Source: Flavobacteriaceae bacterium (GTDB lineage: Bacteria; Bacteroidota; Bacteroidia; Flavobacteriales; Flavobacteriaceae). From it: a stretch of DNA of 64,000 nucleotides. The stretch covers positions 27,508 to 91,507 of the forward strand of contig CANFZC010000002.1 of the NCBI GenBank assembly GCA_947451475.1, in the 5' to 3' direction. Position 1 is the stretch's first letter; each line of letters starts with the position of its first letter. A program made the position numbers and the translations under genes. Positions 7,637-17,998 of the stretch are shown here, one piece after another. Under the pieces are notes generated by a model. It was given only the letters and a program-made list of their open reading frames with translations, was not told the origin of the DNA and ran no database searches.

Positions 7637-8800
7637 TTATTTACTAGCGAATAGGGTTACATCGGTTTGTGAAATTTCGGTTCCTCCGAGTATGATTAGT
7701 CGTTCCACTACATTCCGCAGTTCGCGTATATTCCCTGTCCAGTCGTATTCTTGTAAAAGTTTGATGGCATCTTTGGAGAACGACTTGGTTGCATTTCCTT
7801 GTTCTTCTGCAATTTTTATGGCAAAATGTTCCACTAGAAGCGGGATATCATCGCGGCGATCGTTTAGTGACGGAACTTTGATTAAGATCACCGCTAGGCG
7901 GTGGTATAAATCTTCACGGAAGCGTCCTTCTGCGATTTCTTTTTTCAGGTCTTTGTTGGTTGCCGCTACGACGCGGACATTGATTTTGATGTCTTTGTCG
8001 GCCCCTACTCGTTGGATTAAACTCTCTTGTAGGGCTCGTAATACTTTAGCTTGTGCGGAAAGGCTCATGTCACCGATTTCGTCTAGGAAAATAGTTCCCC
8101 CATCGGCAGCTTCAAATTTACCAGCGCGGTCTTTTACTGCGGAGGTAAAGGCCCCTTTGACGTGACCGAATAATTCGCTCTCAATTAATTCAGATGGGAT
8201 AGCCGCACAGTTGACTTCGATCATGGGAGCATTGGCTCGTTCGCTTTTTTCGTGAAGTTGGTGTGCTACTAGTTCTTTTCCGGTACCGTTAGGTCCTGTA
8301 ATTAAAACGCGGGCATCGGTTTGTGCGACCTTTTCAATCATTACTTTGATTTGGTTGATGGGTTCGCTCTCCCCTATGATTTCGTAGTTTTTGGAAACCT
8401 TTTTCTTTAGGATTTTATTTTCTACTACTAGTTGTTTTTTATCGAGTGCGTTGCGCACGGTATTGAGCAGGCGGTTTAAATCGGGTGGTTTAGAAATGTA
8501 ATCAAAAGCCCCTAGACGCATGGTATTGACCGCAGTTTCTAGGTCGCCGTGACCGGAGATCATGACCATAGGGATTTCGGGTTTGATTTTTTTAACTGCC
8601 TCAAGGAGTTCTTCCCCATTCATTTTGGGCATTTTGATATCGCACAATACCAAATCGTAGTCTTCGTTTTTGATTTTCTCGAACCCTTGTTTTCCATCTT
8701 CGGCTTCGTCTACTTTGTAGGTATCGCTTTCTTCAGAGAGAATTTTGACTAATACTCTACGGATGGCGGCTTCGTCTTCGATGATTAATATTTTGGACAT
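7637..8800 (-). CDS. NtrC-family response regulator (receiver + AAA+), no DNA-binding domain
   Basis: Residues 1-120 are a receiver (ILIIEDEAAIRRVL, phospho-Asp in LVLCDIKMPKMNG, conserved Lys in SKPPD). Residues ~135-380 are a sigma-54 activator AAA+ domain with Walker A GPNGTGKE, the GAFTGA loop written GAFTSA, Walker B GTIFLDEIGD and the R-finger region. The protein stops about 20 residues after WTGNIRELRNVVERL, so the Fis-type helix-turn-helix of NtrC is missing. It may act from solution or on another target. The track start at 8848 adds 16 residues with no counterpart in receivers; MSKILIIEDE at 8800 is the natural start. Confidence 0.9.
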   Translation of the reverse strand: MSKILIIEDEAAIRRVLVKILSEESDTYKVDEAEDGKQGFEKIKNEDYDLVLCDIKMPKMNGEELLEAVKKIKPEIPMVMISGHGDLETAVNTMRLGAFDYISKPPDLNRLLNTVRNALDKKQLVVENKILKKKVSKNYEIIGESEPINQIKVMIEKVAQTDARVLITGPNGTGKELVAHQLHEKSERANAPMIEVNCAAIPSELIESELFGHVKGAFTSAVKDRAGKFEAADGGTIFLDEIGDMSLSAQAKVLRALQESLIQRVGADKDIKINVRVVAATNKDLKKEIAEGRFREDLYHRLAVILIKVPSLNDRRDDIPLLVEHFAIKIAEEQGNATKSFSKDAIKLLQEYDWTGNIRELRNVVERLIILGGTEISQTDVTLFASK

Positions 8801-8907
8801 AACGTACTGTTTCGTATTTTGAATTTCAGCATTGGGGGAAGATTCCACGAATGCCCGAATGATTTAGATTATGAATGGCTTTATAGTCCTGATTGCAGTG
8901 GAAATCC

Positions 8908-8938
8908 ACGTTACTAAAGTGGTTCACTTTAGTAACGT
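8908..8938. repeat. Perfect 14-bp inverted repeat (3-base loop) in the NtrC-panB divergent region
   Basis: ACGTTACTAAAGTG and its exact reverse complement are separated by GTT. No T-run follows on either strand, so it is not a standard terminator. It is centred in an imperfect larger inverted region bounded by GAATGG (about 8872) and CCATTC (about 8984). It could be an operator, an RNA hairpin or the core of a small MITE-like element. The rest of the 293-base gap 8801-9093 holds the panB promoter element and nothing else recognised. Confidence 0.6.
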
Positions 8939-9036
8939 TATTGTAATGGAAAGCAGGAATAAGGAAACCTTTATACCCAAACCATTCACTCCTAATCAGT
9001 TTTGACAAAAGTAGTATAAATTCACAATAAGCCCCT

Positions 9037-9044
9037 TACTTTTG
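9037..9044 (+). promoter_or_regulatory. Probable -7 element for panB
   Basis: TACTTTTG matches TAnnTTTG, 49 bases before the panB ATG. A mirror copy (CAAAAGTA, 9006-9013) faces the other way towards the NtrC-like gene, giving a symmetric divergent arrangement. Neither has a clear TTG at -33. Confidence 0.4.
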
Positions 9045-9093
9045 TGTCATCAAAAATAGATTTAATACTTTTACGGTTCCAAAACCAAGCACT

Positions 9094-9912
9094 ATGTCTA
9101 CAGCAAAAAAAGATTACAAAAGAATTACGACCAAATCCTTGATTGAAATGAAGTCCAATGGCGAAAAGATTTCGATGCTTACCGCCTATGATTACACCAT
9201 GGCTAAGATTGTGGATTCGGCTGGTGTGGATGTGATCTTGGTAGGTGATTCGGCTAGTAATGTGATGGCGGGTCATGAAACTACCTTACCGATTACCTTG
9301 GACCAGATGATTTATCATGCTTCCTCGGTGGTTAGAGCGGTTGACAGAGCTTTGGTGGTGGTAGATTTACCTTTTGGAAGTTACCAATCGGATCCTAAAG
9401 AGGCGTTGCGTTCGGCGATTCGCATCATGAAAGAAAGTGGAGGCCATGCGGTTAAATTGGAAGGAGGCAGTGAAATTAAGGACAGTATTAAGCGAATTTT
9501 GAATGCTGGGATTCCGGTCATGGGGCACTTAGGATTAACGCCGCAGTCGATTTATAAATTTGGCACCTATACCGTTAGAGCTAAAGAAGAAGCAGAAGCG
9601 GAGCAATTGATTGAAGATGCTAAATTATTGGAGAAGTTGGGTTGTTTTGCTTTGGTATTAGAAAAGATACCCGCTGCTTTGGCCGAGCAAGTTGCCAAAA
9701 CGATTTCGATTCCCGTTATCGGCATAGGTGCTGGTGGTGGAGTGGATGGACAAGTATTGGTGATTCACGATATGCTAGGGATGAACAATGAGTTTAGTCC
9801 GCGTTTCTTGCGTCGCTATTTGAATTTATATGAGCAAATGACTGCTGCGATTGGAACTTATGTAGCTGATGTGAAGTCGGAAGATTTTCCTAATGCTAAC
9901 GAGCAATATTAG
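9094..9912 (+). CDS. panB: 3-methyl-2-oxobutanoate hydroxymethyltransferase (PanB)
   Basis: A 272-residue (beta/alpha)8 enzyme that transfers a hydroxymethyl group from methylene-tetrahydrofolate to alpha-ketoisovalerate, the first committed step of pantothenate and CoA synthesis. Family landmarks are [19 protein letters not shown], the metal-binding [11 protein letters not shown], the substrate loop [14 protein letters not shown] and HLGLTPQS, and the C-terminal [15 protein letters not shown]. Length is normal for PanB (about 260-275). It is followed 4 bases later by a lipoprotein gene and then an RluA-type gene, probably as one transcript. panC and panD are not in the window. Confidence 0.95.
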   Translation: MSTAKKDYKRITTKSLIEMKSNGEKISMLTAYDYTMAKIVDSAGVDVILVGDSASNVMAGHETTLPITLDQMIYHASSVVRAVDRALVVVDLPFGSYQSDPKEALRSAIRIMKESGGHAVKLEGGSEIKDSIKRILNAGIPVMGHLGLTPQSIYKFGTYTVRAKEEAEAEQLIEDAKLLEKLGCFALVLEKIPAALAEQVAKTISIPVIGIGAGGGVDGQVLVIHDMLGMNNEFSPRFLRRYLNLYEQMTAAIGTYVADVKSEDFPNANEQY

Positions 9913-9916
9913 TCGT

Positions 9917-10477
9917 ATGACATTCAAGCGGAGCATTGTTATGTTACTTGTTATCAGCTTCTTAGTTTCTTGTCAAAGGAAAGAAGCTAAAAGTGAACAA
10001 TTCGTTCCAAAAAAAACAACTTTAAAAGATTCCGATTTATACTCGAAAGTTTACTATATCTCTACGTCCTTAAATACTGAAAAATGTATGGCTCAAAACG
10101 ATGGATGTGATTGTTGTGATGGGAAAATAGTTTTTTTGGACGGGAATCGATTTATTAGTGATTTCTATTGTATACCCGACGAAGAATTTAACTCTGGTAG
10201 CTTTCAAATTAAAAAAGATAAGCTCATCTTGAATTATGATAAATACCAGGCTGTGTTGGGGCCAGTTAACGAAAATGACATAGATTCTAAAGATACTTTA
10301 CGAGTAGAAAGCAGCAATTGCTCTACCCTTGAATTATCTATTTTTACTTGTCAAAAAAAGATTTTATTCAAAAGTAGTTCCGAATATTATTCTGAAGATC
10401 ATACGACCCATTTTTCAGATGCACTAGCAGCATACAAAAAAAGTGGTGTTTGGAACTTATTAGAAGGTGAAGACTAG
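9917..10477 (+). CDS. Cys-rich lipoprotein of unknown function
   Basis: Started at MTFKRSIVMLLVISFLVSC (9917), because the track start at 9893 overlaps panB and puts an extra tail before the signal peptide. The lipobox FLVSC gives a ~186-residue lipoprotein. The mature part has a cysteine cluster, MAQNDGCDCCDGKIVF, then C in FYCIPDEEF, and a later pair (SSNCSTLELSIFTC). These could form disulfides or bind a metal, but no known domain is recognised. It sits between panB and an rluA-type gene with 3-4-base gaps, so it is cotranscribed, although no link to either function is apparent. Confidence 0.75.
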   Translation: MTFKRSIVMLLVISFLVSCQRKEAKSEQFVPKKTTLKDSDLYSKVYYISTSLNTEKCMAQNDGCDCCDGKIVFLDGNRFISDFYCIPDEEFNSGSFQIKKDKLILNYDKYQAVLGPVNENDIDSKDTLRVESSNCSTLELSIFTCQKKILFKSSSEYYSEDHTTHFSDALAAYKKSGVWNLLEGED

Positions 10478-10480
10478 CCC

Positions 10481-11173
10481 ATGAGTAAAATACTTTCCAC
10501 TAAAGATAATTTGCAGGTACTGCATGAAGACAATCACTTGATTGTGGTGAACAAGCGCGTTGGTGATATCGTGCAGGGCGATAAAACGGGGGACAAACCT
10601 TTATCGGAAGTTGTAAAAGAATACATTAAGGACCGCTATAACAAACCGGGCGAGGTTTTTTTGGGTGTGGTACATCGCTTGGACCGACCGACTACGGGTA
10701 TTGTTGTTTTTGCTAGAACTACCAAGGCTTTGACCCGAATGAATGAATTATTTAGTCAGCGTGAGACTCAGAAAACCTATTGGGCTGTGGTTAAAAATAA
10801 GCCAGCAAAAGCGTCGGATAACTTGGTCCATTTTTTAAAGCGAAACGAGAAGAACAACACTTCAAAAGCGCATAGCAAAGAAGTTCCTGAGAGTAAAAAA
10901 GCCAGTTTGGATTACATTATCATTAAATCACTGGATCACTATCATGTTTTGGAAATCAATCTACATACTGGGAGACATCATCAGATAAGGGCGCAGTTGA
11001 GTGCTATCGGCAGTCCGATTAAAGGCGATTTAAAGTATGGGTTTGACCGCAGTAATCCTGATGGGGGCATTCATCTTCATGCTCGAAAATTAGTTTTTGT
11101 GCATCCTGTAACCAAGGAAACCTTAGTATTGGTAGCCCCTACCCCTATTGATGCACTTTGGAATTCCATTTAA
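10481..11173 (+). CDS. RluA-family RNA pseudouridine synthase
   Basis: A 230-residue pseudouridine synthase that would isomerise specific uridines in rRNA or tRNA. The catalytic loop is GVVHRLDRPTTGIVVFARTT, where the Asp of HRLDRPTTG is the nucleophile. Further landmarks are LHEDNHLIVVNKRVGDIVQ at the N-terminus, the ETQKTYWAVV strand and the C-terminal LHTGRHHQIRAQLSAIGSPI motif. There is no S4 RNA-binding domain, so it belongs to the short RluA/RluC-like Bacteroidota group; the target position cannot be told from sequence alone. It starts 3 bases after the lipoprotein stop. Confidence 0.9.
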   Translation: MSKILSTKDNLQVLHEDNHLIVVNKRVGDIVQGDKTGDKPLSEVVKEYIKDRYNKPGEVFLGVVHRLDRPTTGIVVFARTTKALTRMNELFSQRETQKTYWAVVKNKPAKASDNLVHFLKRNEKNNTSKAHSKEVPESKKASLDYIIIKSLDHYHVLEINLHTGRHHQIRAQLSAIGSPIKGDLKYGFDRSNPDGGIHLHARKLVFVHPVTKETLVLVAPTPIDALWNSI

Positions 11174-11225
11174 ATGAAAAGTTGTATATTTACGATTACT
11201 TACTAACCTAAAAAGTAACCTTACT

Positions 11226-12563
11226 ATGAAAAAAACCTTTGTATCCTTACTTTTACTTGTTGGATTAAGCGCTGTTGCGCAGGATCATTTTTCGGGTATC
11301 AGTACCTCTAGCCGTGTTGGCATTTTGAATGGTGACCTGAACCCTGCTGAATTTTCACAATTATCTAGAAAATTTGAAGTCAACATTTACGGTTTCAGTT
11401 TTAATGTGGCGAACAACAAAATTGGATTTAGTGATTTGAATTCGGATACCAACTTAGAGGATTTGATTTTTACGGGTACGGATCCTGTGAATATGCGTTT
11501 TGATGCTAAAATCATTGGTCCTAGTTTGGCCATACATATTAAAAAATGGGGATTTGGGATTACCACCAAAGCCAATGTAAAATTTGACGTAGTAGATGTG
11601 GATCCTGTATTTGGAAACGCTATTTACAATAATGAATTACCTCAAAATTTAACGATACTAGACCGTCCTAACAACCAACGTTTGAATGGTATCTCTTATG
11701 GAGAAGTGGGTTTATCAATTGCTCGTACCTTATATGATACAGACAAACAAAGTTTTAGCGCTGGGGTTACTTTAAATTTATTATTCCCAGGTTCGTATTC
11801 GAATTTTGGGATCAGTGATTTGAATGGAAAGATCATTCAAGATGCGACCGGTTCTTATTTAACTACGGACCAACCGGCTAATTTAAATATTGCCTACTCT
11901 GGAAATTTAGCCGATAGTTTTACCAACTTTAGCGATTATAGTAAATCTATTTTTGGAGGTTTGCACGGTATGGCGGCTGATGTTGGATTTAATTATGTTT
12001 TGAAAGACGGCGCCAAAAAATACAAAATCAAAGGAGGATTGGCGATTAAAAACATTGGAAGTATGACTTTTAAGGATAGTAATAATTACTCGACAAATTA
12101 CACCTTTACTACTCAAGGACATGCTCCTTTAGATTTAAGTTTGTTTACCAATATTGATAATTTGGGAGATATCGAATCCATATTAACGCAAAATGGATAT
12201 CTAACTCAAACTCCTGTGAAAAGAGAATTTAAAGTTAACTTACCTACTTTATTAACCTTATATGGTGATCTTAAAATAGTGCCAAAAGTATATGTTACAG
12301 GGTATTTGCAACGAAAATTGAAACAAGATAGTGACAATGATCAAGTGACGGCTTTGAATGTGGTTTCGATTACACCTAGAGTAAATTTGGGCTTTTTTGA
12401 AACCTACCTACCAATATCTAACAATGATATCTCGGGAACGAATGTGGGGTTTGGATTTAGATTGGGAGGATTTTATATAGGTTCGAGTTCGTTGGTTACT
12501 GCCTTGGCAAACGATAGTAAGCAAGCTGATTTATATTTTGGTTTCCGTTGGGCCTTTTTATAA
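11226..12563 (+). CDS. Outer membrane beta-barrel protein, DUF5723-like
   Basis: A 445-residue protein with a type I signal peptide (MKKTFVSLLLLVGLSAVAQ). Alternating hydrophobic strands and a terminal FGFRWAFL-type strand ending in an aromatic/hydrophobic residue indicate an outer membrane barrel. The N-terminal FSGISTSSRVGILNGDLNPAEFSQLSRKFEVNIYG resembles the DUF5723 family, in which the NPA segment is recurrent and which is related to PorV/FadL-type barrels. No transport substrate can be named. It has its own ~50-base upstream gap and is followed by an aldehyde dehydrogenase gene that probably has independent control. Confidence 0.7.
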   Translation: MKKTFVSLLLLVGLSAVAQDHFSGISTSSRVGILNGDLNPAEFSQLSRKFEVNIYGFSFNVANNKIGFSDLNSDTNLEDLIFTGTDPVNMRFDAKIIGPSLAIHIKKWGFGITTKANVKFDVVDVDPVFGNAIYNNELPQNLTILDRPNNQRLNGISYGEVGLSIARTLYDTDKQSFSAGVTLNLLFPGSYSNFGISDLNGKIIQDATGSYLTTDQPANLNIAYSGNLADSFTNFSDYSKSIFGGLHGMAADVGFNYVLKDGAKKYKIKGGLAIKNIGSMTFKDSNNYSTNYTFTTQGHAPLDLSLFTNIDNLGDIESILTQNGYLTQTPVKREFKVNLPTLLTLYGDLKIVPKVYVTGYLQRKLKQDSDNDQVTALNVVSITPRVNLGFFETYLPISNNDISGTNVGFGFRLGGFYIGSSSLVTALANDSKQADLYFGFRWAFL

Positions 12564-12613
12564 TAGTAATTCTTTAATGCTCGTTAGTTCCTTGTTCAAG
12601 AAAAGCCGTCGTT

Positions 12614-13945
12614 ATGCCTTATAAATTAGACATTCACTATAGAAAGCAAAGCTTAGTAAAGTTATTGGCATGTATTCAATCCCATGAGGAGGAAATCATT
12701 AAGGCCGTCTTTGCTGATTTTAAGAAACCTGCTTTTGAGGTGGTAGCTACCGAAACTAGTTATATTGAAGCAGAATTAAAATATACGATTAAAAACATGG
12801 AGAAATGGGCAAAACCAGCAATGGTTTTGCCTTCTTTTTTGAATTTCCCTTCTTTGGACTTTATTTACAAAGAACCTTATGGAAAGGTTTTTGTTATTGC
12901 CCCTTGGAATTATCCTTATCAATTGGCTTTATCTCCCTTGATAGCGGCCGTTGCGGCTGGAAATCAAGTAGTGGTTAAACCTTCAGAGTTAACACCTCAT
13001 ACTTCAGCTGTGATCGCTAAAATCATTAGGGCAACTTTTGACGAAAGCCATGTTACTTGCATTGAAGGCGGGGTAGAAGAGACACAAGCCTTATTGGCCC
13101 AACGTTGGGATTATATCTTTTTCACGGGCAGTAGTAGTGTGGGGAAAATTGTGGCACAGGCCGCGGCGAAACACTTGACTCCTGTTACTTTAGAATTGGG
13201 TGGTAAAAACCCTTGTATTATCGATGCTAGTGCTGACTTGAAACTTGCCGCTAAGCGGATTGTATGGGGCAAGTTTATCAATGCTGGACAAACCTGCATT
13301 GCCCCCGACTATCTATTGGTTGCAGAAACGGTTAAAGATTCTCTAGTTTCACTTTTAAAAGCGGAAATACAATTAGCGTTTGGAGCAAATCCGGAGGCTT
13401 CGCCTGATTATGGCCGTATTGTCAATGAAAAAAACTGGAGGCGCTTGGTTGCCTTGTTGGAAAATGAAACAGTGCTTTATGGGGGTGAGTCTACAATTGC
13501 CGATTGTTATTTGTCGCCTACTCTTTTGGACGAATCCCAATTGGATAGTTTGGTAATGCATGGGGAGATTTTTGGTCCGATCCTACCGATAATTAGTTAT
13601 CGAACCGAGGAAGATCTTGCTCACTATATTTTACATTACGAAAAACCACTTGCGCTTTATGCCTTTACAACGAATACTACCTTTGCTGAGAAAATAATTA
13701 CGCAATACTCATTTGGCGGGGGTTGTATCAACGATACTTTAGTTCAATTTACCAATAAGCGATTGCCCTTTGGAGGGGTAGGCCAAAGTGGCATCGGTGC
13801 GTATCATGGCACTTATAGTTTTGCATTATTCTCCCATCATAAGTCCATCGTTAAAAAAGGAAATTGGTTAGACATCCCTACACGATATGCTCCATACGCT
13901 GGAAAAATTAAACTTATAAAAAAAGTGATGGGGTGGTTTTCTTAG
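12614..13945 (+). CDS. Aldehyde dehydrogenase (class 3-like, NAD(P)-dependent)
   Basis: A 443-residue ALDH oxidising an aldehyde to the acid. Landmarks in order are APWNYPYQLALSPLIAAVAAGN (cofactor site), KPSELTPHTS, FFTGSSSVGK (Rossmann), LELGGKNPCII (general-base Glu), INAGQTCIAPDY (catalytic Cys) and GEIFGPILP. The short N-terminus and the length place it with class 3/fatty-aldehyde or coniferyl-aldehyde dehydrogenases rather than the ~500-residue enzymes such as the one at 33522. The C-terminal lysine-rich KIKLIKKVMGWFS may be peripheral to the membrane. Its physiological substrate is not known. Confidence 0.9.
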   Translation: MPYKLDIHYRKQSLVKLLACIQSHEEEIIKAVFADFKKPAFEVVATETSYIEAELKYTIKNMEKWAKPAMVLPSFLNFPSLDFIYKEPYGKVFVIAPWNYPYQLALSPLIAAVAAGNQVVVKPSELTPHTSAVIAKIIRATFDESHVTCIEGGVEETQALLAQRWDYIFFTGSSSVGKIVAQAAAKHLTPVTLELGGKNPCIIDASADLKLAAKRIVWGKFINAGQTCIAPDYLLVAETVKDSLVSLLKAEIQLAFGANPEASPDYGRIVNEKNWRRLVALLENETVLYGGESTIADCYLSPTLLDESQLDSLVMHGEIFGPILPIISYRTEEDLAHYILHYEKPLALYAFTTNTTFAEKIITQYSFGGGCINDTLVQFTNKRLPFGGVGQSGIGAYHGTYSFALFSHHKSIVKKGNWLDIPTRYAPYAGKIKLIKKVMGWFS

Positions 13946-14044
13946 CACGTCAAAAAATATACCTAATATCTCTATTTTTTATGTATATTGTAGCAGTAAT
14001 TTTTGTGAAAGCCATTTTGTTTAATTGAAAAAAAGTGTACTCCT

Positions 14045-17000
14045 TTGACTAACCTAGTTTCTTTTGCAAATATTAATAGTTATATAATAATTTGTCTATT
14101 ATTATTTATTCTATTACTATTCTATTTCGCTATAAATAAAACGTTACGGAACAGACTAAACCTCAAAAAAAACTATTCTGAATTTGAGCCCAAGGAAGAG
14201 CAATTTAGAATATATTTCCTTTTTTTTGGTATTACTATTCCTTTAATTGAAACTATTGTTGAAGTATTTCATTTAAGAGAGAGCAATCACGTAGCGATTA
14301 ATTTTAGTGTAGGAGGTATTTTATTGTTATTTTACTTTTTAACAACTAAATACAAGTTTTTCAATCGGCATATCAAAGCTATTTTTACCGTATTCTATTT
14401 TACTTATTTTTTATTTATAGTATACAATGTCTTTTATGAACCTTTTGAATTACTACCCTACTTAGTTTTAGTAGTGGCCTTGTTCTTATCGTACTTCGTC
14501 ATTAAAAACATCATTCAGTATTGGATCTTTGTCGTGCTCTTGTTTACGTATTTTATCATCGCCTATCAATTAGAGATCATTGAACATAAACAAATCATCC
14601 TCTTAATTTGTGCCTTTTTATCGATAATAGCAATACACGTTTCGCGGCATTTAGCCTTACTTGAAACTAGAAATAAATTCATCTTCTCTGACATTATTGT
14701 AAACAACGGAAATTCCTTAATTATCACAACTAATCGAAAAGGTGAAGTATCCTTTTGCAGTGAATCTGTAGAAGAAATATTGGGTTATAAAGTGGAGGAA
14801 ATGATGGGTATGGGATTTTGGGAACTCACCGAAGACCCCGAATTTATAGGAGAAGCCTACCATGACACCTTTGTTGACAACCGATTGCACATTAGAAAAT
14901 TAAAAACCAAAAGTGGCGATTATAAATTTATCCAATGGAAAGACAAAAAGTATTCTGACAATATTTCAATTGGAATAGGTCAAGATGTTACAGAACAGGT
15001 TAACATAAAAGACCAATACCGAAGTTTAATTGAATCGGCTGCTGATTTAATTTATGAGATTGATTTGGATGCTATGGTAACTTATGTTAATCATTTTACC
15101 GAATTAACTTTGGGTTATTCTAGAGAGGATATTTTACATAAACGATATACTCATTTTATTCGAAAAGATTATTTAGAATATGTAGTTGATTTCTATAAAG
15201 CAACTCCAAATGAAGCGCGAGAATATAACGACCTTGTTTTTCCATTGCAAAAAAAAGATGGTGAAACCATTTGGGTTTCACAAAAAGTTACTCAAAAAAA
15301 AGACCAAAAAGGCGAGGTTATAGGGTTTTCTGCCATTGCGCGTGATATTACATTAGTAAAAAACTTAGAAATTGAGCATTATAACAGGAGTAAGAAAGTT
15401 AGAACCCATAATGAAACCCTGAAAAAATTAACGTCCCAAAGTTATTCGAACAAAGATGCTTTTATTACCATTTTAAAAAACATTCTTAAGGTTGCTGGTA
15501 CCAATTGTTCCATAGACCGCGTAAGCTATTGGACCTATTTTACGGATGGGTTGCGTTGTGAGAGTTTATATTATTTACAGAGCGATCGGTATGAGAAAAA
15601 CTATTTTATTCCCAATGAAAATTACCCTAATTATTTCAAGTATATAGAAACGGGTGCTCAAATTGTAGCTTCTAACGTTTATAATAATAACATCACTCAA
15701 GAATTATGTTTGGATTATTTTCCAAAAAACAATATCAAGTCGTTGCTTGACACCCCTATTTTTTTGAATGGAAAAATTGTAGGTATTTTATGTTTTGAAA
15801 AAATAGACATCGCGATTGAATGGGATAATGAGGATATTAATTTTGCCCGTTCCATAGCTGATTTAATTGCCATAGCCCTTGAAGCTCAAATGCGCATTGA
15901 AGCAGAAAAAAAACTAACCTATAAAAGTGATATCCTTATTGAAATCATTAAAAACACGGAAAAGTTTTTATTATCAAAGAATACCGATGAAATTTTTTCA
16001 GGGATTCTAGAGACCATTGGCAACGTAACGAATGTGGACAAGCTCTCCTTTTTTGAAAATCATGCCGGTTCTCAAACTTATGAGCAAAAGTTTAGATGGA
16101 CCTCTGAAGCCAAATCACTTACTCCTCCTAATCCTGACTTGGTCAGTGTTCCCCATGGTGTATTTCCGAGTATAACAGCTCAAATGAATGAAAATAAAAT
16201 TTATTACAACATCGTCAAAAAAATTACAGACGAACAATCAAGAGCGTTTTTACAAAAACTAGGAACCAAATCCATTTTATTCATTCCGATCTTTATAAAA
16301 TCAGCCTTTTATGGATTTATAGTTTTTGATGATTCCACCAATGAACGAGAATGGTCTACGGATGAAATTAGTGCTTTGCAAACCTTGACCAACAACATTT
16401 CCTATGCTATAGAGCGCAACATTAACGAATCGATGCTGCAAGAAAGTGAGGAAAAATTCAAGTTGTTAGCGAACAATATACCAGGTACAGTACATCTTTC
16501 TAAATATGACGAGAAGTGGTCTAAAATATACCTTAATGACGAAATTGAAACCTTAACGGGTTATCCGAAAGAAGACTTTTTAAACAACAAAATATACTAC
16601 ATAGATTTAGTACACCCTGATGATTTAAAAATCGTTGAGTCCAACGCTAGTGAGTTATTTAAGAGAAAACAGAAAGTACATTTAATCTACCGTATCATTA
16701 ACAAATCGGGCGAATATATATGGGTTGAAGAGTTTGGCGAACCTATTTTTAAAGATGATGACATTGTTTATATCGTAGGGATTTTTATTGATATCACTAA
16801 AAGAATCGAAGCAGAAGAAGCCATTACAGCTAAAAATTATGCTGAAGCTGCCAACCGAGCTAAATCGGAATTTTTGGCGAATATGAGTCATGAAATACGC
16901 ACGCCGCTTAATGGTATAATAGGCTTTACTGAATTATTAATGAATACCGAATTAGAAAGTATTCAAAAAAAATACATGAATACCATCAATCAATCGGCCA

Positions 17001-17998
17001 ATGCATTAATGGAAGTCATAAATAATATATTAGATTTCTCAAAGATTGAATCGGGCAAATTGGAATTGAATATTGAAAAAATTAACCTTTATGAATTGGC
17101 CAACCAAGTCGTAGATTTAATAAAATTTGAAGCCGACCATAAAAACCTTGAATTGCATTTGAACATTATGGAAACGGTTCCAAAGTACATTTGGATTGAT
17201 TACATTCGTTTAAAACAAGTGTTGATTAACTTATTGGGGAATGCCGTTAAGTTTACTGAAAAAGGCTCGATTAAGCTATCTATTTCGGTTATAGAAATGA
17301 TAGAAGACAAGAACGTTAAACTGAAATTTTCTGTAAAGGATACGGGAATAGGCATTAAAAAGAATAATGAATTAAAAATATTTGAAGCATTTTCGCAGGA
17401 AGATAGTTCGACCACTAAAAAATTCGGGGGTACTGGCTTAGGATTGTCCATTTCGAACCAGCTTTTAGGACTTATGAATAGTAAGTTAGAACTTCAAAGT
17501 GAAGTAGCAAAAGGGAGCGATTTTAACTTCCTGATTGAAGTGGACTATTCTAACGAATTATTAGAATCAGATAAAACCGATGCTATAAATAAATCTATTC
17601 ATAAAACCGCAGTGGCTAGTCTAGATGCCAAAACGATTTACATCGCGGAAGACAATAAGATCAATATGCTTTTGGCAAAAACACTAATTAAACAAATATT
17701 GCCAAACTCTGAAATTCATGAATTTGGAAACGGTAAGGAAGTATATGAGCAAACACAACAATTGTTGCCTGATTTAATCTTGATGGACATTCAAATGCCT
17801 ATCATGAATGGATATGAATCCTCCGAGCACATAAGAAAATTGACCAACACCGAAAACATTCCTATCATTGCATTAACAGCAGGGACTATCGTTGGAGAAA
17901 AAGAAAAGTGTATTGAACACGGCATGAATGATTACATTCCGAAACCCATAGACAAAGATCTCTTAGAAAACATCATTAAAAAGCACTTGAGCAACTAA
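14045..17998 (+). CDS. Multi-sensor hybrid histidine kinase (7TM-PAS-PAS-GAF-GAF-PAS-HK-REC)
   Basis: 1317 residues. Residues 1-205 hold about seven membrane helices. Two PAS domains (~215-440), two GAF domains (~465-795) and a third PAS (~800-930, [12 protein letters not shown]) follow. The HisKA H is in [13 protein letters not shown] (~949), then comes a HATPase ([29 protein letters not shown]) and a C-terminal receiver (IAEDNKIN, phospho-Asp in [13 protein letters not shown]). There is no output domain, so the signal must pass through an Hpt protein or another regulator. The start is TTG at 14045: the frame is open only back to 14009, no ATG precedes the membrane domain, and the first internal ATGs lie inside PAS 1. 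Confidence 0.9.
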   Translation: MTNLVSFANINSYIIICLLLFILLLFYFAINKTLRNRLNLKKNYSEFEPKEEQFRIYFLFFGITIPLIETIVEVFHLRESNHVAINFSVGGILLLFYFLTTKYKFFNRHIKAIFTVFYFTYFLFIVYNVFYEPFELLPYLVLVVALFLSYFVIKNIIQYWIFVVLLFTYFIIAYQLEIIEHKQIILLICAFLSIIAIHVSRHLALLETRNKFIFSDIIVNNGNSLIITTNRKGEVSFCSESVEEILGYKVEEMMGMGFWELTEDPEFIGEAYHDTFVDNRLHIRKLKTKSGDYKFIQWKDKKYSDNISIGIGQDVTEQVNIKDQYRSLIESAADLIYEIDLDAMVTYVNHFTELTLGYSREDILHKRYTHFIRKDYLEYVVDFYKATPNEAREYNDLVFPLQKKDGETIWVSQKVTQKKDQKGEVIGFSAIARDITLVKNLEIEHYNRSKKVRTHNETLKKLTSQSYSNKDAFITILKNILKVAGTNCSIDRVSYWTYFTDGLRCESLYYLQSDRYEKNYFIPNENYPNYFKYIETGAQIVASNVYNNNITQELCLDYFPKNNIKSLLDTPIFLNGKIVGILCFEKIDIAIEWDNEDINFARSIADLIAIALEAQMRIEAEKKLTYKSDILIEIIKNTEKFLLSKNTDEIFSGILETIGNVTNVDKLSFFENHAGSQTYEQKFRWTSEAKSLTPPNPDLVSVPHGVFPSITAQMNENKIYYNIVKKITDEQSRAFLQKLGTKSILFIPIFIKSAFYGFIVFDDSTNEREWSTDEISALQTLTNNISYAIERNINESMLQESEEKFKLLANNIPGTVHLSKYDEKWSKIYLNDEIETLTGYPKEDFLNNKIYYIDLVHPDDLKIVESNASELFKRKQKVHLIYRIINKSGEYIWVEEFGEPIFKDDDIVYIVGIFIDITKRIEAEEAITAKNYAEAANRAKSEFLANMSHEIRTPLNGIIGFTELLMNTELESIQKKYMNTINQSANALMEVINNILDFSKIESGKLELNIEKINLYELANQVVDLIKFEADHKNLELHLNIMETVPKYIWIDYIRLKQVLINLLGNAVKFTEKGSIKLSISVIEMIEDKNVKLKFSVKDTGIGIKKNNELKIFEAFSQEDSSTTKKFGGTGLGLSISNQLLGLMNSKLELQSEVAKGSDFNFLIEVDYSNELLESDKTDAINKSIHKTAVASLDAKTIYIAEDNKINMLLAKTLIKQILPNSEIHEFGNGKEVYEQTQQLLPDLILMDIQMPIMNGYESSEHIRKLTNTENIPIIALTAGTIVGEKEKCIEHGMNDYIPKPIDKDLLENIIKKHLSN

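Noticed and set aside
7614-8165. 183-codon plus-strand ORF
   Set aside because: Antisense to the AAA+ domain of the NtrC-type regulator; no recognisable domain, odd Ser/Arg/Ala-rich composition of a frame shadow.
8826-9008. 60-codon minus-strand ORF in the NtrC-panB gap
   Set aside because: It is built on the inverted-repeat element, has no recognised domain and no convincing ribosome site; treated as non-coding.
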